Shown in pieces: positions 10,512 through 20,824 of a DNA stretch of 62,059 nt. The notes beneath the pieces were generated by a model. The model saw only the letters and a program-made list of their open reading frames with translations. It had not been told where the DNA came from and did not search any database. The stretch spans positions 1 through 62,059 of the forward strand of contig PAZE01000031.1 in assembly GCA_002716065.1 (NCBI GenBank), in the 5' to 3' direction. The translations under genes were made by a program, and so were the position numbers. Source of the DNA: Crocinitomicaceae bacterium (GTDB taxonomy: Bacteria; Bacteroidota; Bacteroidia; Flavobacteriales_D; Parvicellaceae). Positions within the stretch are counted from its first letter, which is position 1. Each line of letters begins with the position of its first letter.

Positions 10512-12404
10512 ATGAAAAAAATCAATTCGCTAGAGGATTACAAGGAAAAATACCTTGAAAGTGTTCAAGATCCAGAAACTTTTTGGAGCAATATTGCATC
10601 AACTTTCAGTTGGCAAAAAAAGTGGAATCAGATTTTAGATTGGAACTTTGAAACTCCTTTAGTTTCTTGGTTTAAAGGTGGTAAATTAAACATTACCGAA
10701 AATTGTTTAGATAGACATTTAAAAGATAAAAGCGATAAAACAGCTATTATTTGGGAACCCAATGATCCTTCAGATTCTCCACAATTCATTTCTTATAAAG
10801 AACTACACTACAGAGTTGGAGTTGCTGCTCAGATGTTAAAAAATAATGGTGTTTCTAAGGGAGATAGGGTTTGTTTATACATGCCCATGGTTCCAGAATT
10901 GGCTATTGCAGTCTTAGCATGTGCTAGAGTTGGTGCTATTCACTCTGTAATTTTTGCTGGATTTAGTGCAAAAGCACTTTCAGATCGAATTATAGACGCT
11001 TCGGCTAAGGTCTTGCTTACTGCCGATTATGGGGTTCGTGCTACCAAGAAAATCCCTTTAAAAGAAATTGCTGATCAGGCTTTAGAAAAATGTTCTACCA
11101 TAGAAAAATGTATCGTTTATAAAAGACTTGATGGAAATGTGAACATGGATGCTGAAAGAGATGTTTGGTGGGATGATGAGATAAGTAAGGTAGATCACCC
11201 TTCATCAGCTCAGCAGATGGATGCTGAAGATGAACTTTTTATATTGTATACATCTGGTTCTACGGGAACACCAAAAGGTGTTGTGCATACAACTGGTGGT
11301 TACATGGTTTATGCTGAGTATTCATTTAGAAATGTATTTCAATATTCTGATAATGATGTCTATTGGTGTACTGCCGATATTGGATGGATAACAGGACATT
11401 CATATATTATTTATGGACCTTTATTAGCTGGTGCTACAACTATTATGTTTGAGGGTGTTCCAACATGGCCAGATGCTGGAAGGTTTTGGGAAGTTGTGGA
11501 TAAATATCAAGTTAGCTTATTTTATACAGCTCCTACAGCTATAAGAGCACTTCAAGCATATGATTTAGAGTTTGTTAATAAGTATAACTTAAGCTCTTTA
11601 AAAGTTTTAGGGAGTGTTGGTGAACCCATTAATGAGGAAGCTTGGAATTGGTATAATGAAAATATAGGAAAAGGGAATTGTCCTATTGTAGATACTTGGT
11701 GGCAGACAGAAACAGGTGGGATTATGATTTCACCACTTGCTGGAATTACTCCTTTAAAACCTACCTATGCAACCTTACCATTGCCAGGAATTCAACCCTG
11801 CTTGGTGGATACTCAAGGAAATGAAATAGTTGGAAATGACGTAGAAGGAAATTTATGTGTAAAATTCCCCTGGCCCTCAATGCTTAGAACTACATGGGGT
11901 GATCATGAACGATGTAAGCAAACCTATTTTTCTACTTATAAAGGCATGTATTTTACCGGAGATGGGTGTAAAAGAGATAAGGATGGTTTTTACAGAATTA
12001 CTGGAAGAGTAGATGATGTAATGAATATTTCAGGTCACAGAATAGGAACTGCTGAAGTAGAATGTGCCATAAATACCCATGAATCAGTTGTTGAATCTGC
12101 AGTAGTTGGTTATCCTCACGATATTAAAGGACAAGGAATCTATGCGTATGTTATTTGTACAGGATTTAACGATGACCAGCAAATGAAAAAAGAGATTATA
12201 CAGCAAATAGTAGCTGAAATAGGCCCTATTGCTAAACCAGATAAAATTCAGATTGTTTCTGGTCTTCCCAAAACAAGATCAGGTAAAATTATGAGACGAA
12301 TTTTACGAAAGGTTGCAGAAGGAGATACTTCAAATTTAGGAGACACCTCTACTTTGTTAGATCCCTCAGTTGTTGATGAAATAAAAGCAGGTGCAATCCA
12401 TTAA
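10512..12404 (+). CDS. acs: Acetyl-CoA synthetase
   Basis: AMP-forming acetate-CoA ligase: acetate + ATP + CoA to acetyl-CoA + AMP + PPi, in the cytoplasm. At 630 residues it has the usual length. The P-loop-like motif YTSGSTGTPKG is near residue 246, the acetate pocket and A5 region DTWWQTETGG is near 395, and the C-terminal GLPKTRSGKIMRRILR holds the catalytic lysine (near 590) that is normally controlled by acetylation. Tryptophan in the DTWWQTE segment limits the pocket to short acids and separates it from the longer-chain ligase at 43092. It would let the cell use acetate, including any released from lipid breakdown. Confidence 0.97.
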   Translation: MKKINSLEDYKEKYLESVQDPETFWSNIASTFSWQKKWNQILDWNFETPLVSWFKGGKLNITENCLDRHLKDKSDKTAIIWEPNDPSDSPQFISYKELHYRVGVAAQMLKNNGVSKGDRVCLYMPMVPELAIAVLACARVGAIHSVIFAGFSAKALSDRIIDASAKVLLTADYGVRATKKIPLKEIADQALEKCSTIEKCIVYKRLDGNVNMDAERDVWWDDEISKVDHPSSAQQMDAEDELFILYTSGSTGTPKGVVHTTGGYMVYAEYSFRNVFQYSDNDVYWCTADIGWITGHSYIIYGPLLAGATTIMFEGVPTWPDAGRFWEVVDKYQVSLFYTAPTAIRALQAYDLEFVNKYNLSSLKVLGSVGEPINEEAWNWYNENIGKGNCPIVDTWWQTETGGIMISPLAGITPLKPTYATLPLPGIQPCLVDTQGNEIVGNDVEGNLCVKFPWPSMLRTTWGDHERCKQTYFSTYKGMYFTGDGCKRDKDGFYRITGRVDDVMNISGHRIGTAEVECAINTHESVVESAVVGYPHDIKGQGIYAYVICTGFNDDQQMKKEIIQQIVAEIGPIAKPDKIQIVSGLPKTRSGKIMRRILRKVAEGDTSNLGDTSTLLDPSVVDEIKAGAIH

Positions 12405-12415
12405 AAAAAATAAAA

Positions 12416-13744
12416 TTGAAAAATACCATCCTACCCATATTAGCTTTACTTATTTTTTTATTTATTAAGTGTTCATCTAATGGAGATGATGATTTAATTT
12501 TTGCTAGTTCAACAATAAAAGAACTTACAGATCAAGAATATCCCGATAATTGTGATATAGAATCCAGATCTGATTTATGGGATAAGTACAATCATAGCTT
12601 ATTTCAAGTAGTAAGAAATGATTCGTTGAATTTTACTGTACGTATTCTTCCTGAAAATGAATTTAGTGATACCATTACGTTTAAGAATATTAATTTATTA
12701 TCGTGGATTCCTACTATCCCAAATCATATTGTTGAGGATCCTTATTTGGTTGATATTGGAATAATTAATGCAGAATGGAATCGTCAGCAGGTAAGATTTA
12801 ATAAAGGAGAGTTTTATATGAGTTCAAACAATGAAGAATCAACAAAAACAGTCCGAGTTGATTTAGCAAGAAACTGTTTAAATTCTTATGCTTGGGAAGT
12901 AATTACTTATACAGAAGATTCTGGAAATATGAAGTCTATGTATCACGGTTGGTTTGATTTTCCAAAAGAGCTATATAGAGAATTGTTTGATGAGGTTAAT
13001 AATGGAAAGTTGACCTTTGATCAATATAGGGATCATCTAGAGTTATATAAAGACCCTAAAAAGCAGGTAATTAATTTAAGTGTATTAAGAGAAGTAGAAA
13101 AGGAAACCGAAGTGTCTTTTTCAGATTTCAGAATGCAATCTTATCCTTTAACTGGAGCTAGAAAGTCTAAATACAAAAATATTGTTTGTCCTGCTAGTCC
13201 GATACTTATTAATGATATGCTCAATGATTCAACTACCTATTCTACATTTCAATGGCCAGGCTTTTATGATACATCAGATCCAAGGCCAAGTACTTTGAGT
13301 ATGCTTGGAATTCCTAAAAAAGTACTAGTCAGGGAAACTATTTCAAAAAATTCAGCTAAGGATAAATGCTATGAATTTGACATTTCTTTTGCTAGAAATA
13401 CAGATACTAGCTACATAACTAGAATAGTAATTGGTGGAATTCTTCCAACTGATTTACAGCAGATGCCAATTGAAAATTACAATAATGGTATAAAAAAACC
13501 TATGGGAATAGGAAACCATGGCTTTTATGAGCATGTAGATTATGCTTCAAGTCATTCATCTGCGGAAAACCCTTATTACGGATTTATTTTAGATGATAAT
13601 GGGAAATGGGTAGATAGTCATTTTTTTGGTGTTGATGGGCCAATCTTACACTTGGATGAAACTGATGAGGGTTTGTTGCATTTTTGGTTGTTGTCTTTTG
13701 AAAGACACGCAATGGTTGCTCATTTAACTTTTCCGCTTAACTAA
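12416..13744 (+). CDS. Hypothetical lipoprotein, unknown function
   Basis: A 442-residue protein that I do not recognise. It starts at TTG, 11 nt after acs. The N-terminus (MKNTILPILALLIFLFIKC) is a short hydrophobic signal ending at Cys19, followed by SSNGDDD; this looks like a lipoprotein signal, although Lys before the Cys is not a standard lipobox. The mature part is soluble and rich in aromatic and acidic residues, with Cys at several positions. Its stop overlaps the stop of the convergent response-regulator gene by 4 nt. It has no neighbour that suggests a role. As with other TTG starts here, one T fewer would give ATG. Confidence 0.7.
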   Translation: MKNTILPILALLIFLFIKCSSNGDDDLIFASSTIKELTDQEYPDNCDIESRSDLWDKYNHSLFQVVRNDSLNFTVRILPENEFSDTITFKNINLLSWIPTIPNHIVEDPYLVDIGIINAEWNRQQVRFNKGEFYMSSNNEESTKTVRVDLARNCLNSYAWEVITYTEDSGNMKSMYHGWFDFPKELYRELFDEVNNGKLTFDQYRDHLELYKDPKKQVINLSVLREVEKETEVSFSDFRMQSYPLTGARKSKYKNIVCPASPILINDMLNDSTTYSTFQWPGFYDTSDPRPSTLSMLGIPKKVLVRETISKNSAKDKCYEFDISFARNTDTSYITRIVIGGILPTDLQQMPIENYNNGIKKPMGIGNHGFYEHVDYASSHSSAENPYYGFILDDNGKWVDSHFFGVDGPILHLDETDEGLLHFWLLSFERHAMVAHLTFPLN

Positions 13745-14406
13745 GATGTTTTAAGGCAAAACCCTATACCATGAACGTTGTCAATAGTTATGGATTCTTC
13801 TTCTTTTAGGTGCTTTCTTAGCTTGGTTATAAATACATCTAAACTTCTTCCGTTGAAGTAATTGTCATCACCCCATATTTCTTTTAGAATAATTTCTCGT
13901 TTACTTATATTGTTTTTATTTAGACACAATAGTTTAAGTAAATCGCCTTCTTTTTTGGTTAGCTTTTTAGTGTTGTTTCCAATTAGTTGGTAGTTGGTAG
14001 AATCAAAAAATGTATTTCCCAAATGAAAACCTTTTGATGTTACTTGATGGGTTCTTTTTAAAACAGCTTTGATTCTAAGCAGAAGTTCTTCAAGATCAAA
14101 TGGTTTAGTAATGTAATCATCTGCTCCTAAATGAAACCCCGTGCTTTTATCTTTAAGCATTGCTTTAGCAGTGAGAAAAATAATAGGAACATCGCTTACT
14201 GTTTTTATTTGTTTTGCAAGATTAAAGCCATCTTTTTTAGGAAGCATAACATCTAGTAAGCACAAGTCAAAAGTATTTTTTTGGAATTCGTTCCACCCCA
14301 AAGAGCCATCTGTGCAAAGAGAAACTTTATACCCGTTTAATAATAGGTTATCTTGTATCACATAGCCTAAGTTGCTATCATCTTCAACTAATAGAATTTT
14401 TTTCAT
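13741..14406 (-). CDS. OmpR-family response regulator
   Basis: A 221-residue two-component regulator. The receiver domain (1-115) has the acidic pocket D9/D10, phosphoacceptor D52 (CLLDVMLPKKDG), T79 and K101. The C-terminal winged helix (about 125-221) is of the OmpR/PhoB type (LTKKEGDLLKLLCLNKNN, then RSLDVFITKLRKHL). It binds DNA after phosphorylation by the kinase encoded just upstream, whose TGA stop overlaps this ATG in ATGA. Such RR-HK pairs in Bacteroidota often respond to envelope or ionic signals, but nothing here shows the signal or regulon. Confidence 0.95.
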   Translation of the reverse strand: MKKILLVEDDSNLGYVIQDNLLLNGYKVSLCTDGSLGWNEFQKNTFDLCLLDVMLPKKDGFNLAKQIKTVSDVPIIFLTAKAMLKDKSTGFHLGADDYITKPFDLEELLLRIKAVLKRTHQVTSKGFHLGNTFFDSTNYQLIGNNTKKLTKKEGDLLKLLCLNKNNISKREIILKEIWGDDNYFNGRSLDVFITKLRKHLKEEESITIDNVHGIGFCLKTS

Positions 14407-15746
14407 TTAAGTAATGCTTTTTTAGGCAGCCAAAATATCATTTGTGTACCTTCTTTTTTTTTACTTTTTACATTAATTGTTCCTCCATGCCTTGTCAAAA
14501 TGTGCTTAACGTAAAATAAACCAATTCCAAACCCTTTTACATCATGAACACTACCAGTTGGAATTCTATAAAATTTTTCAAAAATTAATTTACATTCATC
14601 CTTTGTCATGCCTTTTCCATTGTCAGAAACTACAACTTCTATACCGTTTTTTTTATTACTTGTAAAAATGGTTATTTGAGGAGTATTGATGCTGTATTTT
14701 ACAGCGTTATCAATTAGATTAGAAATTACATTTATAAGGTGAGTTTTGTCAATGTTGATAATAGAATCTTTAGCTTTAAAATTTGTTTTTATTATTCCAT
14801 TTTGGTTGTTAATGATGATTTCAAAACTATTAATGCAGTTTAGAATAATTTGATGAATATCAGAATCTTCTTTTTCAAGAACAAATTCACTTTTATTTAA
14901 TTGTGCAACCTGAAGTACTTTTTCTACTAGTAACTCGAGTCTTTTGTTTTCTTGTTTAATGATAGATGCATATTCTTTTATTTTCTTAGGATTGTCATCT
15001 ATACTTTTGTTTAACAATACTTCACTGGAAATGGAAATGGTAGAAATTGGAGTTTTAAATTCATGAGTAATGTTGTTAATAAAGTCATTTTTAATTTCGC
15101 TTAGTTTTTTTTGTTTTAGAATTATTGTAATGGAATAAGATAAAATAACCAATACAATAAAAATTACTAGTGTAGATATGATTAGAGATTCGGATATTTC
15201 AAGGGACTTAACTTGTTCAATTTCTTTTTTTTCTGGAAAGAACACCCCAAAATAATGACCGTCATGATCCCACTTAAAAGTTGCTGAATTGGTTGCTTTT
15301 CCTCTAATTGTAGTCGATGAGCTAAGGTCTACGTATCTGTCAAAGATTATTGAGTCAGCAAAACAATCGTAAATCCCGTATTCAAACTTATGATGGACAT
15401 TGTATTGATTAAACTGTTCAACAATTAAATTTTCTAAAATGATTGGGTTTAAGGTGTCGTAAAAACTGACTACGAAATAGTTAGGGGTGATTTGTTGGAC
15501 AGGCTCCAAATAAAGTTCTGTAAGTTCGTCATTTAAGGAGATGAGCTTGTCTCTAACATTTACAAGAGAAAGGGTGACTAGATTTTCAAATTGAGCTTTT
15601 TCCAACTCAATATTTTTTTGTTGTATTTCAATTTGTTTTTTTTGAATTAAAATTTCTTTATTTATCCAAAACCCTTGATTTATTAATACCCCTGCAAGTG
15701 CAACAGATGCTAGAAAGATGATTAATCGAATGTTTTTATTTTTCAT
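14403..15746 (-). CDS. Membrane sensor histidine kinase
   Basis: Partner of the response regulator at 13741. I choose the ATG at 15746 (447 residues, MKNKNIRLII) over a GTG 24 nt upstream because it places the first membrane helix (about 6-25) at the N-terminus as in related kinases. A periplasmic sensor region of about 160 residues follows, then a second helix (about 187-210), a HisKA domain with H228 (INNITHEFKTPIS), and a HATPase with the N box NLIDNAVKYS, G1 box SDNGKGM and G2 box GFGIGLFYV. The periplasmic part starts with a coiled coil (about 33-55) and has no recognisable ligand-binding family. It ends in TGA overlapping the next ATG. Confidence 0.93.
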   Translation of the reverse strand: MKNKNIRLIIFLASVALAGVLINQGFWINKEILIQKKQIEIQQKNIELEKAQFENLVTLSLVNVRDKLISLNDELTELYLEPVQQITPNYFVVSFYDTLNPIILENLIVEQFNQYNVHHKFEYGIYDCFADSIIFDRYVDLSSSTTIRGKATNSATFKWDHDGHYFGVFFPEKKEIEQVKSLEISESLIISTLVIFIVLVILSYSITIILKQKKLSEIKNDFINNITHEFKTPISTISISSEVLLNKSIDDNPKKIKEYASIIKQENKRLELLVEKVLQVAQLNKSEFVLEKEDSDIHQIILNCINSFEIIINNQNGIIKTNFKAKDSIINIDKTHLINVISNLIDNAVKYSINTPQITIFTSNKKNGIEVVVSDNGKGMTKDECKLIFEKFYRIPTGSVHDVKGFGIGLFYVKHILTRHGGTINVKSKKKEGTQMIFWLPKKALLK

Positions 15747-15781
15747 CTTTTTAAAGATACGTAAGAACACATATAAAATAA

Positions 15782-15808
15782 AAAAAGCCCCGATAAACGA
15801 GGCTTTTT
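15782..15808. terminator. Bidirectional intrinsic terminator between groEL and the histidine kinase
   Basis: An AAAAAGCC...GGCTTTTT stem with one C/A mismatch and a short ATAAA loop ends in T runs on both strands. It lies 20 nt after the groEL stop on the minus strand and would end groESL transcription; the same structure sits about 35 nt upstream of the kinase start. Confidence 0.85.
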
Positions 15809-15827
15809 AATAGATTGAACGAGATTT

Positions 15828-17760
<1,933 letters not shown>

Positions 17761-17804
17761 ATTTTATAGTTTAATTTTTTATAACAAATGTTAACGTTTC
17801 ACAC

Positions 17805-17823
17805 TTGACACATACTGTGCCAA
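17805..17823. promoter_or_regulatory. 19-bp near-palindrome upstream of groES
   Basis: TTGACACA-TAC-TGTGCCAA matches 7 of 8 arm positions. It is centred about 54 nt upstream of the groES ATG. It is not CIRCE. On the minus strand the left half reads TTGGCACA, which resembles the sigma-54 -24 element, but no GC pair follows at the required -12 spacing. A heat-shock regulator site is an inference. Confidence 0.5.
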
Positions 17824-17884
17824 CCGAAATAATGCGTTAAATTCAAGTCATTATGTCTTTACATAATAGTCTTAGTTATTGAAA

Positions 17885-17902
17885 TGTCATAATCAAATGA
17901 CA
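17885..17902. promoter_or_regulatory. Inverted repeat TGTCAT-N6-ATGACA in the secG-groES spacer
   Basis: A perfect 6-bp inverted repeat with a 6-nt spacer, 33 nt after the secG stop and 125 nt before groES. Its half-sites are the same hexamers as in the miaB promoter palindrome (22292-22308), but in the opposite arrangement. It could be an operator or a weak hairpin at the end of the miaB-secG operon. Confidence 0.45.
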
Positions 17903-17934
17903 CACTGACACTTAACTTAAAACATTAAGTAGTA

Positions 17935-18255
17935 CTATTTTTCGTTCTGATTTGGTGTAGTGAAAGGAGTTAGTGTAGGGTTTTGCTCTGAAGTAGAAAC
18001 ATTTTCAATATTTGTGCCCTCAATAGCATCTGATCCACCAAAATTAATTGCTGTAATTAAACTTAGTACACCAATTGTACAGGCCAGAATCCAAGTAGCT
18101 TTTTCTATAGTTTCTGTAGATTGAGATACCCCACCAAGTTGATTAGCGTTTCCAAATGAAGAATCTAATCCTCCACCTTTTGAATTTTGAACTAGAACAA
18201 TTAAGATCAATAAAATTGCTGCTAATATGGTTATTATCATTAATACTGCGTCCAT
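17935..18255 (-). CDS. secG: Preprotein translocase subunit SecG
   Basis: Small inner-membrane subunit of SecYEG, 106 residues. Two membrane helices (about 3-22 and 53-70) flank the cytoplasmic loop with NSKGGGLDSSFG, the family signature. The C-terminal tail (about 75-106) is polar and rich in Asn/Thr/Pro, as in other Bacteroidota. It is last in the miaB operon, 11 nt after the TPR gene. Confidence 0.95.
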   Translation of the reverse strand: MDAVLMIITILAAILLILIVLVQNSKGGGLDSSFGNANQLGGVSQSTETIEKATWILACTIGVLSLITAINFGGSDAIEGTNIENVSTSEQNPTLTPFTTPNQNEK

Positions 18256-18266
18256 CTTTTAATTTT

Positions 18267-19043
18267 TTACTTGTAATTACTTTTTTCCTGAATAAATCGT
18301 ATTCGGCTTGCAAAGAAAGTATTTTTTTCTGGAAATTTCAACATCAATTTCTCATATATTTTTATGGCTTTAGGATAGTTGCCTTGTTTGACGTGGATTT
18401 CTGCTAATGTTTCAGTAACAAATTCTTCACTATCTATAAGACTTAGCTTAGCACTTTCAATAGGGGAGAAAAATGGAGTTTGCTGTTTTTCTTTTTTTCC
18501 TGATATAAAATTTTCTATAAGCTCCTCTTGGTTAAATGGTTGTTTTTTATTGTTTCCTGTTGGACTAAGCCAGCTAGTTAGAGGCATTAAATGATTAGAG
18601 AGGTCTATGTTTTCTTTTTCTAATTGAAGTGATTCGGAAGCTGAGTTGGTAGCAACTTCTTTTTGAATACTAAGATTGATTGCAGCTGAAACTATGTTTT
18701 TTTCAAGTTCTACCAATTGAGGGTCATCATCTTTAATTACTGGATTGGGGTTTTGAGGGTCAGTATCTTCAGTTATTACGGCCTTTATTTTTTCAATTAA
18801 TGCAGGTCTATGAATGTATTTGTACAATACTTTTCTGTCGCATAGGCTAAAAGCAGCTTTTTCCAATTGACTGTGGTAGGCAATATCGTTAGATAAATGG
18901 TAGACTTTTGCTAGCAAAGCATTTAAGAGTCCAGAAAAGGGGTAATTATTGGCTAAACTTACTAACGATGAGAGCTGCTGATCAGTTATTTTCTCAGGTT
19001 GTGTTATTAACTCAGCTATATTTTTCTTAGTTATTCCTACCAT
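18267..19043 (-). CDS. TPR-like conserved protein of Bacteroidota
   Basis: A 258-residue soluble protein with a tetratricopeptide-like C-terminus (TETLAEIHVKQGNYPKAIKI, about 213-232, with the following helix). The N-terminal third contains a helical region (about 20-75) and the middle is acidic and probably disordered. No signal peptide. Its start overlaps the LptE-like stop by 7 nt, and secG follows, so it belongs to an envelope-biogenesis transcript. No enzymatic motif; a scaffold role is inferred from the TPR-like fold only. Confidence 0.75.
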   Translation of the reverse strand: MVGITKKNIAELITQPEKITDQQLSSLVSLANNYPFSGLLNALLAKVYHLSNDIAYHSQLEKAAFSLCDRKVLYKYIHRPALIEKIKAVITEDTDPQNPNPVIKDDDPQLVELEKNIVSAAINLSIQKEVATNSASESLQLEKENIDLSNHLMPLTSWLSPTGNNKKQPFNQEELIENFISGKKEKQQTPFFSPIESAKLSLIDSEEFVTETLAEIHVKQGNYPKAIKIYEKLMLKFPEKNTFFASRIRFIQEKSNYK

Positions 19044-19561
19044 TCTCCTCCAAATGCTTTATCAAAAATATCTTGGGTAAGCTGATAGTTCAAATTTTCA
19101 ATTAAGGATTCTTCAATAGAACTAAAATCTTCCGTTGAGTTGTAATCAACAAATGCAGTTACTTTATGGTTAGAGAGTCCCAAACTATCATTGGTTGTAA
19201 AGTATTGGTCAACGTATACAGACATGGTTAACCTATTTTGAGCTGCAGTTTCTGTTCCAGCCTGTATATTTACTGGCGATATTTTATATTCTTTAATAGA
19301 TCCAGAGAAAACTACATCTCCATTTTCAGCCACTAAGTCAAGTGAGGTCTGGGCTTGCATTAAATCTCTTAAACTTTCAGTAAACAAAGCACTAACAATT
19401 GAGCTAGCAAGAGAAGAGTTGTTTTCAAAGAAATCTATTTGAATAGATTTGGCAGGGATTTCTTTTTGATCTCCTTTTCCTGCTGGCTTAAGGCTAAACT
19501 GTGGAAGGGCACATCCTGTTACTAAAAGAAAAACTGCTATATGTGAAATAAAAGAGTTCAA
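19037..19561 (-). CDS. lptE: LptE-like outer-membrane lipoprotein
   Basis: A 174-residue lipoprotein with lipobox LVTGC (Cys17). The mature protein has the compact alpha/beta pattern of LptE, the plug of the LptD lipopolysaccharide translocon: IQIDFFENNSSLASSIVSAL and GDVVFSGSIKEYKISPVNI are typical of the Bacteroidota LptE family. The TTG start directly abuts the TAA stop of the sigma-54 activator (TAATTG; one T fewer would give the TAATG overlap common in this genome). It is placed between the activator and the TPR/secG genes. The annotation rests on family pattern and conserved gene order. Confidence 0.82.
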   Translation of the reverse strand: MNSFISHIAVFLLVTGCALPQFSLKPAGKGDQKEIPAKSIQIDFFENNSSLASSIVSALFTESLRDLMQAQTSLDLVAENGDVVFSGSIKEYKISPVNIQAGTETAAQNRLTMSVYVDQYFTTNDSLGLSNHKVTAFVDYNSTEDFSSIEESLIENLNYQLTQDIFDKAFGGEW

Positions 19562-20824
19562 TTATTTTTGGATATCGTATTCTTTAATTTTTCTGTATAA
19601 GGTTCTTTCAGAAATGCCTAGTTCTAAAGCTGCATTTTTTCTTCTTCCGTTATGCTTATTTAACGCTTTTATTATTAATTCCTTTTCTCTTTCTTCAAGA
19701 GATAATGATTCTTCAATAACAACATTTTCTTGAATGGCTTCGGGATATTCAAAATTTTCAGTTTCATTTTTTTTTGAAGATATGTCAATATTATCGTAGG
19801 AAATATCTTGACTGGGCAATTCGTTGTTATCCATTTCTTTATTCAACTTTGTAATTATAGCCGTCTTTTCATTGTGAGAAAGTGAAGATTCATTTTTCAT
19901 TAAATGAACAATGGTTTGCTTAACCTCATTGATGTCTTTTTTCATGTCAAAGAGAACTTTGTACAGTAGGTCTCTTTCAGAGAAATCAGAACTGCCTTTT
20001 CCACTCTGGTTATTTATTACCATTGGAAGGGTTGATCCTGATCCAGCAGAAGGTAAATATTTAATAAGTGTTGGACTATCAACAAGTCTTTCTTTTTCAA
20101 TAACAGAAATTTGTTCAGTAATGTTTTTTAACTGTCGAATGTTACCAGGCCACCTGTAAGAATTTAAGGTAGTAACGGCATCTTCTGAAAGTCGAATTCC
20201 AGGCATTCTATATTTCTCTCCAAAATCAGCAGCAAATTTTCTAAATAGTAGATAAATGTCTTCTTGCCTCTCTCTCAGTGGAGGAAGAGTAATTGGAACA
20301 GTGTTAAGTCTGTAGTATAAATCCTCTCTAAATTTTCCTTTCTCAATTGCTTGTTGAATATTTTCGTTAGTAGCTGCAATAATTCTAACATTTGTTTTTT
20401 GAACTTTTGATGATCCAACTCGGATAAATTCTCCAGTTTCAAGTACTCTTAAAAGCCTTACCTGCGTTGTTAAGGGAAGTTCGGCAACTTCATCAAGGAA
20501 AATGGTGCCTCCATTAGCTACTTCAAAATAGCCTTTTCTGCTGTCTGTAGCACCTGTAAAAGCTCCTTTTTCATGCCCGAACAATTCCGAATCTATTGTT
20601 CCTTCCGGGATGGCTCCACAATTAACAGCTATATATTCACTGTGCTTTCTAGCACTGTAGCTATGAATAATCTGTGGCATATTTTCTTTACCAGTTCCAC
20701 TTTCACCAGTAATTAAAACAGAAATATCAGTAGGGGCAACTTGTACAGCAACACTAAGTGCTCTGTCTAAAGCAGGGGTGTTACCAATAATTCCAAATCT
20801 ATGTTTAACGGATTGTAGATTCAT
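19562..20824 (-). CDS. Sigma-54-dependent activator lacking an N-terminal sensor domain
   Basis: A 420-residue bacterial enhancer-binding protein. The AAA+ domain starts almost at the N-terminus: Walker A GESGTGKE at 40-47, the sigma-54-contacting loop GAFTGA at 87-92, Walker B GTIFLDE ending at D111/E112, and RIIAATN near 150. A charged linker (about 265-370) leads to a Fis-type helix-turn-helix (KHNGRRKNAALELGISERTL). No receiver, GAF or PAS domain is present, so activity is not set by phosphorylation of this protein. It overlaps miaB by 1 nt (TAATG) and is followed by lptE. Its targets are not visible here. Confidence 0.93.
   Translation of the reverse strand: MNLQSVKHRFGIIGNTPALDRALSVAVQVAPTDISVLITGESGTGKENMPQIIHSYSARKHSEYIAVNCGAIPEGTIDSELFGHEKGAFTGATDSRKGYFEVANGGTIFLDEVAELPLTTQVRLLRVLETGEFIRVGSSKVQKTNVRIIAATNENIQQAIEKGKFREDLYYRLNTVPITLPPLRERQEDIYLLFRKFAADFGEKYRMPGIRLSEDAVTTLNSYRWPGNIRQLKNITEQISVIEKERLVDSPTLIKYLPSAGSGSTLPMVINNQSGKGSSDFSERDLLYKVLFDMKKDINEVKQTIVHLMKNESSLSHNEKTAIITKLNKEMDNNELPSQDISYDNIDISSKKNETENFEYPEAIQENVVIEESLSLEEREKELIIKALNKHNGRRKNAALELGISERTLYRKIKEYDIQK

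Noticed and set aside
17805-17823. Sigma-54 promoter for groES
   Set aside because: TTGGCACA resembles the -24 element, but there is no GC at the -12 spacing on the minus strand.
17761-17934. CIRCE element for HrcA control of groESL
   Set aside because: No TTAGCACTC-N9-GAGTGCTAA sequence or close variant is present in the spacer.
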